NCBI GenBank assembly: GCA_964370645.1 | Contig: CAYJJS010000006.1 | Coordinates: forward strand, 1-64,000 | DNA length: 64,000 nt | DNA from: CAMQRS01 sp964370645 | GTDB taxonomy: Bacteria > Bacillota_I > Bacilli_A > Erysipelotrichales > Erysipelotrichaceae | Direction of reading: 5' to 3' | In this document: one piece after another, positions 36,401-44,791 of the stretch | How positions within the stretch are numbered: the first letter of the stretch is position 1 | Layout of the letters: every line of letters starts with the position of its first letter | Made by a program: the position numbers and the translations under genes | The notes under the pieces: generated by a model | Seen by the model: the letters and a program-made list of their open reading frames with translations, nothing else | The model's database searches: none | What the model was told of the DNA's origin: nothing

Positions 36401-36853
36401 ATACAATTGTAATTTCATATTTTCCATAGATACTGTATCGTTTACTTTTAAATGATAACTATATTGTTTAAAGACGTCAGGATTTGCTATATATTTTACT
36501 AAACCAGCACAATGCGTAATACATACATAAGTATCTTTAGATAATAATAAATCCATAGTTTCTAATTGTTGAGCTAACAATTCTGGAGAAGATGCAATTG
36601 CTTCTACACGCATACTTTCTTCTACGCTAAAAAGCAGCACATCCTCTTTTAACATAGGGTATAACCTATTGTATAAGTTTTGCGCTGTATATAAATTATT
36701 TTTAACAATTACAATTTTTCTTTTATTTTTTTCATATGTATAATATAACATCCATGCTTCTTCATTGATGTCAAGATTACCTAATGTCTGTGAGGCTTGA
36801 TCGAATAATTGAAATGCCTTATTTTGATCAAATATTTGTTTAAAATGCTTCAA
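33473..36853 (-). CDS. mfd: Transcription-repair coupling factor
   Basis: ATP-dependent translocase that removes RNA polymerase stalled at DNA damage and recruits UvrA. At 1126 residues it shows the expected order: UvrB-homology region in the first 350 residues (TYASRGGIIDVF), the RNA polymerase-interacting domain EIGDFIVHNTHGVGKYVGI near 470, helicase Walker A LLCGDVGFGKTEVA, DEEQRFGVEHKEK, SATPIPRTL, and the C-terminal TRCF domain. Starts eight bases after the pth stop. Normal length, no frameshift seen. Confidence 0.96.
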   Translation of the reverse strand: MKHFKQIFDQNKAFQLFDQASQTLGNLDINEEAWMLYYTYEKNKRKIVIVKNNLYTAQNLYNRLYPMLKEDVLLFSVEESMRVEAIASSPELLAQQLETMDLLLSKDTYVCITHCAGLVKYIANPDVFKQYSYHLKVNDTVSMENMKLQLYEAGYTKVGFIDQPLTYASRGGIIDVFSMNHEHPIRIEFFDDEIESIRYFDIETKRTIQSINEIHIIPASDFLLAESQKEQIIHAIQNKQKNSGETLYNQLHQDILLLEGNVKERYLNKYYAYCEKRFDLFDYTKGAQLIISSKEEVEQTYKRIFEENIAYIQEQMQLQRGSDIYEIMHPIHKYEKQSMYIQQFVDVTKPVLSNMESIYFENGSIDKKIQNLGKKSLIYTIFIDVNKNEKVQIKHILDQIQDKNIGNIHFISEGYIEGFQIEDENVCLYTSKDLFNVEHRKTKFSNKFKEAEVLHNHLELEIGDFIVHNTHGVGKYVGIITKERNGIHRDYLHIIYRGDSELLVPVEQFKLIRKFVSKEGVAVKLNTLGSKEWEKTKAKVSENVKQLAQRLVKLYTHREQNIGYAYSKDDAMMHQFEEDFAYEPTQDQKTAIKEIKKDMESLQPMDRLLCGDVGFGKTEVAFVAAFKAILDNKQVGFLCPTTILSQQHFQTALKRFANYPVRIKVVNRFLSTKEFNQIKEDLKEGKIDMLIGTHRLFSKQLEFKDLGLLIIDEEQRFGVEHKEKIKELKQSIDVLSMSATPIPRTLQMSLIGVRALSQLHTPPNNRMSVQTYVVEKNMSFIKEVIERELSRDGQVFYLYNNVKEIYNVATKIRKQIKHVNVAVAHGQMSKEEIEDVMIKFTNKEYQVLVCTTIIETGIDIPNANTILIEDANRFGLSQLYQIKGRVGRSDRLAYAYLMYSANTSLSEIATKRLQSMKEFSKLGSGYKIALRDLTIRGAGDMLGEKQAGFIDTVGMDMYLEMLSDAIKETKGEIVQKEESTSKTANVIVDAYIPEQFDAEDYEKITLYQRLDACNNKKDLFLLQQEIIDTHGKLPNEVSLLFEKKRLDLFMSDDIIESIVQDKKQIQAIFTKQFSQSVDGVELFQLATTTSTDLQITYQNNKIQVKITMHKMALKKMITFLAKCENL

Positions 36854-36861
36854 TTTACCAC

Positions 36862-37422
36862 CTACTTCTTATTATAATCATTCATCGCTTTATCAAAACC
36901 ATGTTCAACAAAACAAAGTGCAGCATTTTTCGCATGTATTACAGATTCTTCAAAGTCTTCTATTTCATCTTTTCTAAACTTTGATAAAACATAATCTACG
37001 ACTTTTATCCTTGCATCTTTTCCAATTCCTACACGAATTCTTTTAAATTCTTGTGTTCCAACATGCTGAATGATATTTTTCATTCCATTTTGTCCCCCAG
37101 CACTACCTTTACTGCGTAAACGAACACTTCCTATTTCTAAATCTAAATCATCGTAAATAACTAAAATATCATCCACTTTAATTTTGAAAAAATCCATAAT
37201 ACCTCGTACACTCTCACCACTTAAATTCATATATGTTTGTGGCTTCAATAAGATAATGTCTTCATTTCCTACTTTAGTTTTCACATATAAACCTTTTGCT
37301 TTATTTTGTGAAATATTTACGTGTAATTGTTTTGCTATTTCATCAATTACCATGAAACCAGCATTATGTCTTGTTTTTTCATATTCTCTACCTGGGTTAC
37401 CTAAACCAATAATTAACTTCAT
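36862..37422 (-). CDS. pth: Peptidyl-tRNA hydrolase
   Basis: Releases tRNA from peptidyl-tRNA that drops off ribosomes. Begins IIGLGNPGREYEKTRHNAGF with Asn9 and catalytic His19; YMNLSGESV and DDLDLEIGSVRLR carry the remaining conserved Asn and Asp. Length 186 is standard. Located between a HAD hydrolase gene (12-base gap) and mfd (8-base gap). Its Bacillus counterpart spoVC has the same neighbour relation to mfd, though the small gene fin normally between them is absent. Confidence 0.96.
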   Translation of the reverse strand: MKLIIGLGNPGREYEKTRHNAGFMVIDEIAKQLHVNISQNKAKGLYVKTKVGNEDIILLKPQTYMNLSGESVRGIMDFFKIKVDDILVIYDDLDLEIGSVRLRSKGSAGGQNGMKNIIQHVGTQEFKRIRVGIGKDARIKVVDYVLSKFRKDEIEDFEESVIHAKNAALCFVEHGFDKAMNDYNKK

Positions 37423-37434
37423 ACTACCTCCACT

Positions 37435-38106
37435 TTATACATTATGCATTATAAACCATTCTTTTACTTCATTGAAATCTTTTGCATAACATAGCACTTG
37501 TTCTAAGCCTTCTAGTTCCTTTGAAATAATATCTTCATAAATAACTATAATATGTTTGAAACCAGCCTGTATTGCACTAAATACACCACTACATGAATCC
37601 TCAATAACGATACAATCATCTTTATTTACATTTAATATAGATAGTGAATCAATGAACATATTTTGTTTATTTACATATTTACCATTATCATAAATTGTAT
37701 CTTTCATACAAAAATAATCATCTAAATGAAATATTTCAAAGAAAAATTGTATATTATCATAAATAGAAGCACTCGCTATATTAAATACAATACCCTGTTC
37801 TTTTGCATATGCAAAAAAAGATTTAGAACCTTCTACTAAATGAACATCTTCTGTTTCACAAATATTTCTATATATTGTTTCTTTTTCTTTAGATAAATTA
37901 TTTTTCTCTTCTTCATTAAATTGATTTGGACATAAATTTTCTATAATTTGAACATTTGGACTTCCATGCACCTTTGTATGCATTTCTTCCTTACTGATAC
38001 TACAATTTCTTAAATGCATAGACATTTGATTCCATGCATTCTCGTGATATTTCCCATCAAAAAATAAAGTTCCATTAAAATCAAATATTATACCTTTATA
38101 TTTCAT
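37435..38106 (-). CDS. HAD-superfamily hydrolase, subfamily IA (beta-phosphoglucomutase-like)
   Basis: Cytoplasmic HAD protein of 223 residues with a helical cap inserted after motif I. Motif I reads FDFNGTLF: the nucleophile Asp9 is present but the second Asp, the usual acid/base, is Asn11. Motif II lies in IASASIYDN, the conserved Lys in the following region, and motif IV is CIVIEDSCSGVFSA. The late motifs are intact. Substrate unknown; sugar phosphate or nucleotide is usual. First gene before pth, mfd and spoVT; GAAAGGG precedes the ATG. It starts directly after the jag terminator. Confidence 0.87.
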   Translation of the reverse strand: MKYKGIIFDFNGTLFFDGKYHENAWNQMSMHLRNCSISKEEMHTKVHGSPNVQIIENLCPNQFNEEEKNNLSKEKETIYRNICETEDVHLVEGSKSFFAYAKEQGIVFNIASASIYDNIQFFFEIFHLDDYFCMKDTIYDNGKYVNKQNMFIDSLSILNVNKDDCIVIEDSCSGVFSAIQAGFKHIIVIYEDIISKELEGLEQVLCYAKDFNEVKEWFIMHNV

Positions 38107-38125
38107 ATATTACCCTTTCTTGTTC

Positions 38126-38155
38126 AAAAAGGAACTAGAATTATCTAGCTCCTTT
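38126..38155 (-). terminator. Terminator of the rpmH-rnpA-yidC-jag operon
   Basis: Minus strand AAAGGAGCTAGA, loop TAAT, TCTAGTTCCTTT then TTT; 12 bp with one G-U pair, just after jag. Confidence 0.93.
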
Positions 38156-38158
38156 GTT

Positions 38159-38764
38159 TTATTCAACATAACAAATTTTAAGTCTTCTTTGATTTCCTTC
38201 ACCCTCAGATACCGTTGATACATTAGGGAAATTTGTTAAATGATTATGAATTGCTTTTCTTTCATCATTTGGCATAGGATCTAAAACTGCATCTGTTTTT
38301 GTTCTAACAACACTTTTCGCAATTCGCTCAGCCAATGCACATTCTTTTTTGTATTTTTTATCTTTATATCCATTTACATCTACTAAAATACTTACTCTTC
38401 TTTTAAATTCACCAGATACAGCTGATTTTAAAACAGTATTAATAGATTGTAATGTCATTCCATTTTTACCAATTAAAATACCATTATTGGCACTATTTAA
38501 TACAATTTTGTAAAAATTGTTATCTTCTTCTATTTCAACGGAAACATCCATCGAAATTCCATCAAAGTAATTCATTAAATAATCATAAATAAAATCTTTA
38601 ATATCTTTTTTACAAAAAGCTTGAATAGTTACTTCTTTACCCATTCCTAAAAATCCAGCTTTTTCTTCTACGATATGATATGTGATATCTTCTACACTAA
38701 TTTCATTTTCATTTGCTATTTTTTCTAAAATATCTTCTACCGTTTTCCCTGTATAATTTTTCAT
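38159..38764 (-). CDS. jag: RNA-binding protein Jag/KhpB (EloR)
   Basis: Cytoplasmic RNA-binding protein of 201 residues with the three usual parts: Jag_N (1-50, TGKTVEDILEKIANE), a KH-type domain with NGILIGKNGMTLQSI near residue 95, and an R3H domain (LDPMPNDERKAIHNHLTNFPNVSTVSEGEG) at the C-terminus. In streptococci the homologue partners KhpA in control of elongation and division; in Bacillus it is the gene after spoIIIJ. Ten bases from yidC. Confidence 0.95.
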   Translation of the reverse strand: MKNYTGKTVEDILEKIANENEISVEDITYHIVEEKAGFLGMGKEVTIQAFCKKDIKDFIYDYLMNYFDGISMDVSVEIEEDNNFYKIVLNSANNGILIGKNGMTLQSINTVLKSAVSGEFKRRVSILVDVNGYKDKKYKKECALAERIAKSVVRTKTDAVLDPMPNDERKAIHNHLTNFPNVSTVSEGEGNQRRLKICYVE

Positions 38765-38773
38765 AAAGTACTC

Positions 38774-39664
38774 CTATTTAATAAAGAATTTTTGTATTAC
38801 TAAGTTTTGAATAATTCTTGCAAATGCACTTACCATCCAATAAAATGACATCCCTAGTGGCCATGAAACTGAAAACATAATAATCATGATCCATGATACA
38901 TACATCATTGAATTCATTGAACTTGACATTCCTTTTGATTTTTTAGGATTTGCATAATCTTTTGTTTTAACATTCATTTCTGCTTTACGTTTCTTTTGAA
39001 GATATTGTGGCATTTTCAAAGAAACAAATTGGAACAATGCCATTAATATAAATATAATAATAACTGCGATAGATTCATCTGACCAGTTTGTTACTCCTTC
39101 AATTGGAGTTTGTGTTAGATTTACACCTAAGAAACTTCCTTCATTCACTGAATTTGCGCGAATTACTGCTTGATAAACTGAGAAAATAATTGGTAATTGA
39201 ATAAACATTCCAATAATTGATCCAAATGGATTAATCTCATGTTTTTTATATAAAGCATTCATTTCAGTTGCTTGTCTCATTCTTGAATTTTGATCTGTTT
39301 TTCCTGCATATTTTCTAGTAATTGAATCAATTTCTGGTTGTAATTGTTGCATTTTTTGCATAGATACTTGTTGTTTGATTGAAAATGAAGCAATCAAGAA
39401 GTTCAGTAATAAAGTTACAACAATAATACCAATCCCTGCATCTGAATATCCAGCTACTAAATTTATTAATTGTGCTACTGGCCAAACAAATACATTAAAC
39501 CAACCTTCTGCTACACTATCCATAAATGGTGTATCTAAGAAAATTTGATTTGCCTCTGACACAGTTCCATCCGCTTCTCTATAATTTGTACAAGCTGATA
39601 CAAATACTATCATTAATACACTTAATAAAAGTAGTTTTTTATGGTCTTTCATTATTTTTTTCAT
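38774..39664 (-). CDS. yidC: Membrane protein insertase YidC (SpoIIIJ type)
   Basis: Inserts and folds membrane proteins with or without SecYEG. This 296-residue Gram-positive form is a lipoprotein (VFVSACTNY, Cys25) with five helices. The region SIKQQVSMQKMQQLQPEI includes the cytoplasmic hairpin, and MFIQLPIIFSVYQAVIRA is the conserved second helix. A basic C-terminal loop (KKRKAEMNVK) lies before the last helices. In the standard operon rpmH-rnpA-yidC-jag. In spore formers the paralogue SpoIIIJ is required for forespore function. Confidence 0.95.
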   Translation of the reverse strand: MKKIMKDHKKLLLLSVLMIVFVSACTNYREADGTVSEANQIFLDTPFMDSVAEGWFNVFVWPVAQLINLVAGYSDAGIGIIVVTLLLNFLIASFSIKQQVSMQKMQQLQPEIDSITRKYAGKTDQNSRMRQATEMNALYKKHEINPFGSIIGMFIQLPIIFSVYQAVIRANSVNEGSFLGVNLTQTPIEGVTNWSDESIAVIIIFILMALFQFVSLKMPQYLQKKRKAEMNVKTKDYANPKKSKGMSSSMNSMMYVSWIMIIMFSVSWPLGMSFYWMVSAFARIIQNLVIQKFFIK

Positions 39665-39686
39665 ATGTTCTCCTCTATATTTTTCG

Positions 39687-40028
39687 TTACCTACTAATTC
39701 TAACTTTTTTTGACTTATTATACAATGTTTCTAACGTTTTTTTATTGAAATTATAATCATTTTCGATAAATTTCTCTTTTACTAACAAGATATAATCATA
39801 ATTATCATTAAAATCAAATAATTCTTGCACCATCATACGCAATTGTCTTTTTACTTTATTCCTTATTACTGCATTACCGACTTTATTTTTGACACTAATT
39901 CCTATTCTAGAATTTGATTCTGCTCTTTCCTTCATATATAAAACAAGAGTTGGATGAGCGAAAAATATTTTATTTTTCATAATGATTTTAAATTCGTCTG
40001 ATTTTTTGATTCTATATTGCTTTTTCAC
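39687..40028 (-). CDS. rnpA: Ribonuclease P protein component
   Basis: Protein subunit of RNase P, which matures tRNA 5' ends. The motif AVIRNKVKRQLRMMVQEL is the RNR signature; KKQYRIKKSDEFKIIMKN opens the protein. Length 113 is standard. It starts with GTG at 40028 behind GGAGGAAG. Separated from rpmH by a hairpin that could reduce read-through, in line with the need for far less RnpA than L34. Confidence 0.95.
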   Translation of the reverse strand: MKKQYRIKKSDEFKIIMKNKIFFAHPTLVLYMKERAESNSRIGISVKNKVGNAVIRNKVKRQLRMMVQELFDFNDNYDYILLVKEKFIENDYNFNKKTLETLYNKSKKVRISR

Positions 40029-40054
40029 AAAACTTCCTCCTATATATTATATAT

Positions 40055-40081
40055 AAAAAATAACTTCAGAATTACTGAAGT
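40055..40081 (-). terminator. Probable partial terminator between rpmH and rnpA
   Basis: Minus strand ACTTCAG, loop TAATT, CTGAAGT, then TATTTTTT. Seven-base-pair stem with T-run; likely an attenuator as rnpA has no other obvious promoter. Confidence 0.65.
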
Positions 40082-40109
40082 CATTTTTACCATTTAAACA
40101 ATACTCGAT

Positions 40110-40244
40110 TTAAGCAGATAATACTTTTCTACCTTTTTTACGACGACGTGCTAATACATTACGTCCTCCTGGTGTTTTCATACGAGCTCTAAATCCATGA
40201 GTTTTTTGATGTTTTCTCTTACATGGTTGATATGTTCTTTTCAT
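40110..40244 (-). CDS. rpmH: 50S ribosomal protein L34
   Basis: Forty-four-residue, highly basic ribosomal protein: starts MKRTYQPCKRKHQKTHGFR and ends with RNVLARRRKKGRKVLSA. All family residues are present; the Cys in QPCKRK replaces the commoner Asn or Ser. ATG 40244 follows GGAGGTG by about five bases. First gene of the rpmH-rnpA-yidC-jag operon, transcribed away from oriC from a strong promoter. Confidence 0.98.
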   Translation of the reverse strand: MKRTYQPCKRKHQKTHGFRARMKTPGGRNVLARRRKKGRKVLSA

Positions 40245-40290
40245 AAGGACACCTCCAATTCTTTTACTTTTTAATCAACATTGCCTTTTG

Positions 40291-40319
40291 ATTATAACTA
40301 ATATCATTATATAAGTCAA
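40291..40319 (-). promoter_or_regulatory. rpmH operon promoter
   Basis: Minus strand TTGACT (40314-40319), 17-base spacer, perfect TATAAT (40291-40296). Confidence 0.8.
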
Positions 40320-40369
40320 TAAATAAATACTTTTATATGACAAATTACATATATAAGTAGAAAATGATA

Positions 40370-40712
40370 TAGTTTTCCACATTCAATTATAGTATGTGGA
40401 AAGTTTTATAATTCCCATGTCCTTTGTGGATAACTTTTAGTACTTTTCCATAGTAGTTTTACACCTACTTTTCCACATATGGTGGAAAAGTGGTAAAAAT
40501 ACATTTAATCCTTTTAAATAGGCGTTTTTTCACCATGTTTCATGTCTAAATCAGGATGGAAAACATACTTTTATATGATTATTATCCACATTTTCAATAT
40601 GGATAACATTTTTCCACAAATAAATAATAGTTTCCCACACTAAAAAGATGTGGAAAACTATTGAAAGTACCTATTTAAAGGTAAATATATACTTTTTTTT
40701 ATGTGGATAATT
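40370..40712. other. Replication origin region (oriC) with DnaA-box cluster
   Basis: The 549-base gap between rpmH and dnaA holds at least seven DnaA boxes. Perfect TTATCCACA: 40425-40433 (minus), 40582-40590 (plus), 40702-40710 (minus). TTTTCCACA: 40373-40381, 40469-40477, 40610-40618 (plus) and 40649-40657 (minus). Weaker copies include 40395-40403 and 40631-40639. The dnaA/rpmH position, AT-richness and the change of gene orientation agree. A second box pair lies between dnaA and dnaN, so the origin is probably bipartite. Confidence 0.93.
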
Positions 40713-40793
40713 ATTGGTATTTAATTTTTATATAGAATTCTTAAAAAAAGTATTATAAAATAGACTAGTAAATAAGGAAAAGGTGAGTAAATC

Positions 40794-42137
40794 ATGTTTG
40801 AAAATAAAGAAATATTGTGGAATCAAGTAATTCACACAATACAAGAACGAGAAATGTTCGACAGTTCTACTTTTTCCACTTATGTAAAGGATTCAAAATT
40901 ACACGAAATTAATGAAAATCAAGCAGTTATTTCAGTTACTTTAACAACCGGTAAATTATGTTTCATGAGTCATCTTGCTGTTTTTGAAGATATTTTGAGT
41001 GAAAAATTAAATAAGAAAATAAATTGTATTGTTCGTACTTCAAAAGAAATAGAAAGTATTAATCAATCACAAGAGAGTACTTCCTTTATATTTAAGAATG
41101 GAAATAAATTAAGAGCTGAGAATACATTTGACAATTTTATACTAGGATCCAGTAATGAAGCTGCTTATTCTAGTGCCTATAAATGTGCTACAGAACCTGA
41201 AAATAATTGGTTTAACCCTTTATTTTTGTATGGAAATTCAGGGCTTGGTAAAACACATTTAATGCATTCAATTTGTAATTATTTAAAAGAAAATGAGCCT
41301 GAAATACAATTTTTATATATTGATGGAAATGATTTAATTCGTTTAATTATTGATTCTTTGTATCATAAAAAAGGGGAACAATTAATACAAGCAATGACGC
41401 AATTAGATTATTTATTAATCGATGATATTCAGCATTTAGCTAAAACAAATGACTCACAAGAATTATTCTTTAATATATATAATAAATTAATTAATAATAA
41501 CAAAAAAATAATTCTAACAAGTGATGTGTATCCAAGTGAATTGAATAATATAAACAACCGTATTATATCTCGTTTTACTTCTGGTTTATCGATTGGTATC
41601 GACTCTCCAGAATTTGAAACAGCGGTTAATATATTGCACAAAAAATTAAGTATTCGAAAAGATATTGCAAATATAGATGAAAGTGCTTTATATTTTATTG
41701 CTCGTAAATTCAATGAAGATGTGAGAAAATTAGAAGGTGCTTTAAATGAATTGATTTTTAAATCTATTCTTCATAATGTAGCTATAGTAGATGAAGAATT
41801 TGCACAAGAATGTTTCAAGGAAAATCCTATTTCTAATGCAAATGATGAAATAAGTGCAAACAAAATAAAAAAAGTTGTTTGTAATTACTATAATATAACA
41901 AAAAAGCAAATCGAATCTAAATCTAGAACAGCGGATATAGCGAATGCTAGACATATTGCTGTTTATCTATGTAGAGAATTATTAGACATGCCTTTCAAAA
42001 AAATTGGAGGAGAATTTGGAAATCGTGATCATTCTACGATTATGTCTAGTTATGAGAAGATGAATCTTTTACTTAAAACAAAAGAATCTTATCAAAAAGC
42101 AGTTATGCAAATTAAAGATAAATTAAATGTCCACTAA
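40794..42137 (+). CDS. dnaA: Chromosomal replication initiator DnaA
   Basis: AAA+ ATPase that binds DnaA boxes and opens the origin. Domain I covers about 1-85, a short linker follows, domain III has Walker A GNSGLGKTHLM, Walker B YLLIDDIQHL and sensor motifs, and domain IV ends with GGEFGNRDHSTIMSSYEKM, the DNA-binding signature. Length 447 is typical. AGGTGA lies upstream of ATG 40794. Flanking DnaA boxes make autoregulation likely. Confidence 0.97.
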   Translation: MFENKEILWNQVIHTIQEREMFDSSTFSTYVKDSKLHEINENQAVISVTLTTGKLCFMSHLAVFEDILSEKLNKKINCIVRTSKEIESINQSQESTSFIFKNGNKLRAENTFDNFILGSSNEAAYSSAYKCATEPENNWFNPLFLYGNSGLGKTHLMHSICNYLKENEPEIQFLYIDGNDLIRLIIDSLYHKKGEQLIQAMTQLDYLLIDDIQHLAKTNDSQELFFNIYNKLINNNKKIILTSDVYPSELNNINNRIISRFTSGLSIGIDSPEFETAVNILHKKLSIRKDIANIDESALYFIARKFNEDVRKLEGALNELIFKSILHNVAIVDEEFAQECFKENPISNANDEISANKIKKVVCNYYNITKKQIESKSRTADIANARHIAVYLCRELLDMPFKKIGGEFGNRDHSTIMSSYEKMNLLLKTKESYQKAVMQIKDKLNVH

Positions 42138-42202
42138 AAAATAAACATTTAATCCACTCTTAAAAAGTATAAATATTGCTATAAATAAACAGGATTTTGG
42201 AC

Positions 42203-42235
42203 TTTTCCACAATTTCCACACACTAATAGTAATAT
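42203..42235 (+). other. Second DnaA-box pair and candidate DnaA-trio unwinding element
   Basis: Between dnaA and dnaN: TTTTCCACA (42203-42211) directly followed by ATTTCCACA (42212-42220), three bases, then TAATAGTAATAT (42224-42235), three to four repeats of TAA/TAG. This resembles the DnaA-trio element next to boxes at the Bacillus unwinding region. Function is inferred. Confidence 0.65.
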
Positions 42236-42273
42236 ATCTTTAAAATATGAAATAAAAAAGGAGATTTTAAACC

Positions 42274-43392
42274 ATGTTTTTCAAAATAAATAAAAAAGAA
42301 TTTTACGATGCATTATCAAGTGTATCTAGAGCTATATCTAATTATTCACCTTTACCTGCTTTTTCAGGTATAAAGTTTGAAGTTAAAAAAGAGGAAATTA
42401 CTTTAATAGGTAGTGATTCAGATATTTCTATTAAGACTTACTTATATCCTAATAAAGACTATTATTTAGAAATTTTAAAAGAGGGAAGTATTGTTATAGA
42501 AGCAAAGTATATTATTGATATTGTTAGAAAAATTGATTCTGAAATTATCGAAATAGAAATTTTAGATGGATGTGCTGTACGTATTAGCGGAAACCATTCT
42601 GATTATAAAATTAATGGTATGTATGCAAATGAATATCCAATGATTGATTTTGAATCTTGTGAAAATGAATTTAATATTTCATCTGCCTTATTAAAAAATA
42701 TGATTCATGAAACAACATTTGCTACAAGTGATAAGGAAACAAAACCAGTGTTATCTGGAGTAAATTTAGAATGTATTGAAAATACTTTAACTTGTGTTGC
42801 AACAGATTCATATCGTTTGAGTAAAAAAATTATAGAGATTGAAAAACCTTTCAATTTTAATATAACAATACCTGCAAAAAGTTTAAATGAAGTAATTAAA
42901 TCATTGGATCATTATGAATTTACTAAGATTAGTGTTTCAAATAAGAAAATTCAATTTATTTTAGATGATATGATTATTCAAACACGATTAATTGATGGTT
43001 TATATCCTGATACTTCTAAATTAATTCCTACTCAATTCACATATGAATTAGAGGTAGATTTACGTGAGATTATTTCTGCTATTGATCGTATCTCATTCAT
43101 AAAAAATGATGGAGTAAGTGTTATTCGATTTACTCTTACAAAAGAGGAAACAACACTAACTAGTAAATCAAAAGAAGTTGGTAGCGCCATTGAAGTGCTT
43201 GCCAGCGCTTCTTATGAGTGTAATGACTTAGATATATCTTTCAATGGTAAATATGTTTTAGAAGCATTAAAGGTGCTTAAATCAAGTGTAGTGATGATTT
43301 GTTTTAATGGAGAGATGGCTCCTTTTGTAATAAAAGAAAAAGATAACGATAACTTAATTCAACTTGTTTTACCAGTAAAAACATACGCATAA
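42274..43392 (+). CDS. dnaN: DNA polymerase III beta subunit (sliding clamp)
   Basis: Ring-shaped processivity clamp. The 372-residue protein has the three-domain pattern of the beta clamp, with LPAFSGIKFEV in domain 1, DKETKPVLSGVNLE and ATDSYRLSKK in domain 2, and the C-terminal VLPVKTYA, close to the usual LPVR(T/Y) ending that lines the partner pocket. AAGGAG is ten bases before the ATG, a rather long spacing. Followed by a strong terminator, so yaaA has its own promoter. Confidence 0.96.
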   Translation: MFFKINKKEFYDALSSVSRAISNYSPLPAFSGIKFEVKKEEITLIGSDSDISIKTYLYPNKDYYLEILKEGSIVIEAKYIIDIVRKIDSEIIEIEILDGCAVRISGNHSDYKINGMYANEYPMIDFESCENEFNISSALLKNMIHETTFATSDKETKPVLSGVNLECIENTLTCVATDSYRLSKKIIEIEKPFNFNITIPAKSLNEVIKSLDHYEFTKISVSNKKIQFILDDMIIQTRLIDGLYPDTSKLIPTQFTYELEVDLREIISAIDRISFIKNDGVSVIRFTLTKEETTLTSKSKEVGSAIEVLASASYECNDLDISFNGKYVLEALKVLKSSVVMICFNGEMAPFVIKEKDNDNLIQLVLPVKTYA

Positions 43393-43420
43393 AAAAAAGC
43401 ACGATAATCGTGTTTTTTTT
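43393..43420 (+). terminator. Terminator of dnaN
   Basis: AAAAAAAAGCACGA, loop TAA, TCGTG then eight T, directly after the stop. Confidence 0.9.
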
Positions 43421-43495
43421 GTGGAAAAGTCCCTAAAAAAATAGTATTCATACATAAAATATGTTATAATTGAACGGTATGTAAATGAGGTAAAT

Positions 43496-43699
43496 ATGGA
43501 AATAAAACTGAGAACAGAATACATAACATTAGGTCAATTTTTAAAGATTGCTGATATCATTTCAACAGGTGGTGAAGCAAAGTTTGCATTGCAAGAATTA
43601 GACATTTATGTGAATGGTGAAAAAGAAAATAGAAGAGGTAAAAAGTTATATCCAAACGATGAAGTAATTGTTGAACAAAATACATATTACATAAAATGA
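43496..43699 (+). CDS. yaaA: S4-domain RNA-binding protein YaaA (RlbA)
   Basis: Sixty-seven-residue S4-type protein: TLGQFLKIADIISTGGEAKFAL is followed by YVNGEKENRRGKKLYPNDEVIVE, the typical RNA-binding hairpin. Always found between dnaN and recF in Bacillota; proposed to act in ribosome assembly. GAGGT lies before ATG 43496 and a TATAAT box is at 43465-43470. Its stop overlaps the recF start (ATGA), so the two are coupled. Confidence 0.92.
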   Translation: MEIKLRTEYITLGQFLKIADIISTGGEAKFALQELDIYVNGEKENRRGKKLYPNDEVIVEQNTYYIK

Positions 43700-44790
43700 T
43701 TGTTAAACAAATTAAGTTAGTTAATTTTAGAAATTATGAGACGTTGGATATGAAATTCACAAAAGGAATTCATTTTTTCATTGGTAAAAATGGGCAAGGT
43801 AAGACGAATTTATTGGAGAGTATGTTTTTTCTATCTTGTACCAAGAGCCATCGAACGAATCAATTTACTCAATTAATTCGTAAAAATGAGCCTTTTTCAA
43901 TATTGGAGTGCATCGTTGAGGATGGCCATAAAATACCTATGAAGATAGTTTTGAATCCTAATGGCAAAAATTTATTTTTATACAATGATCCAATACCTAA
44001 AGTTAGTTCTTTTATAGGTATGTTAAATGCTGTTATGTTTTGTCCAGATGATATTTATTTATTTCATGATACGCCAAAAAAAAGAAGAAAATTTATTGAT
44101 TTAGAATTGGGTAAAATTTCAAAAACATACACGCATACATTGAATACGTATTATAAACTTTTAAAGGATCGTAATGCATATTTAAAAAGTATGAATGTAG
44201 ATAGAGAGTATGTGCGTATATTAGATGATCAAATGATTCATTGTGAAGTTCAAATTATACATCAGAGAAAACAATTTATTGATAAAATAATGCAAAATAG
44301 TATTCACTATTATACTTCTATAAGTGAAGATCAAACAAATATTCAGTGTATATATAAATCTTTTGTTGAATATGATTCTATTTCTGTTATGAAACAAAAT
44401 ATGAAACAAAGATATGAAAAAGATTTTACAAAAGATTGTTTGTATAAGCAGACAAGTCAAGGTATTCATAAAGATGATTTCATATTTATGATGAATGGAT
44501 ATGAGGCTGCTAGCTATGCTTCTCAAGGTCAAAAAAGGAGTTTCATATTAGCTTTAAAATTAAGCATTATAAAAACAATTCAACAATTGACATCATCATA
44601 CCCTATTTTATTGTTAGATGATGTATTTAGTGAATTAGATGCATATAGAAGAGAAAAATTACTATCTCTTTTAGACGAATCTGTACAAGTATTTATTAGT
44701 GCTACAGATAAAGTATCTTGTGGGAATAAGAAAGATGTTCATTACTATGTAGTGAATGAAGGAATAATAGAAGAATATAAGGAGGATTAA
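43696..44790 (+). CDS. recF: DNA replication and repair protein RecF
   Basis: SMC-like ATPase that helps load RecA at gaps with RecO and RecR. N-terminal LVNFRNYETLDMKF, Walker A GKNGQGKT (30-37), the ABC signature in YASQGQKRSFILALKLS and Walker B PILLLDDVFSELD are all present. Length 364 is normal. Overlaps yaaA and ends one base before gyrB. The small gene remB (yaaB) found between recF and gyrB in Bacillus is absent. Confidence 0.96.
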   Translation: MIVKQIKLVNFRNYETLDMKFTKGIHFFIGKNGQGKTNLLESMFFLSCTKSHRTNQFTQLIRKNEPFSILECIVEDGHKIPMKIVLNPNGKNLFLYNDPIPKVSSFIGMLNAVMFCPDDIYLFHDTPKKRRKFIDLELGKISKTYTHTLNTYYKLLKDRNAYLKSMNVDREYVRILDDQMIHCEVQIIHQRKQFIDKIMQNSIHYYTSISEDQTNIQCIYKSFVEYDSISVMKQNMKQRYEKDFTKDCLYKQTSQGIHKDDFIFMMNGYEAASYASQGQKRSFILALKLSIIKTIQQLTSSYPILLLDDVFSELDAYRREKLLSLLDESVQVFISATDKVSCGNKKDVHYYVVNEGIIEEYKED

Positions 44791-44791
44791 G

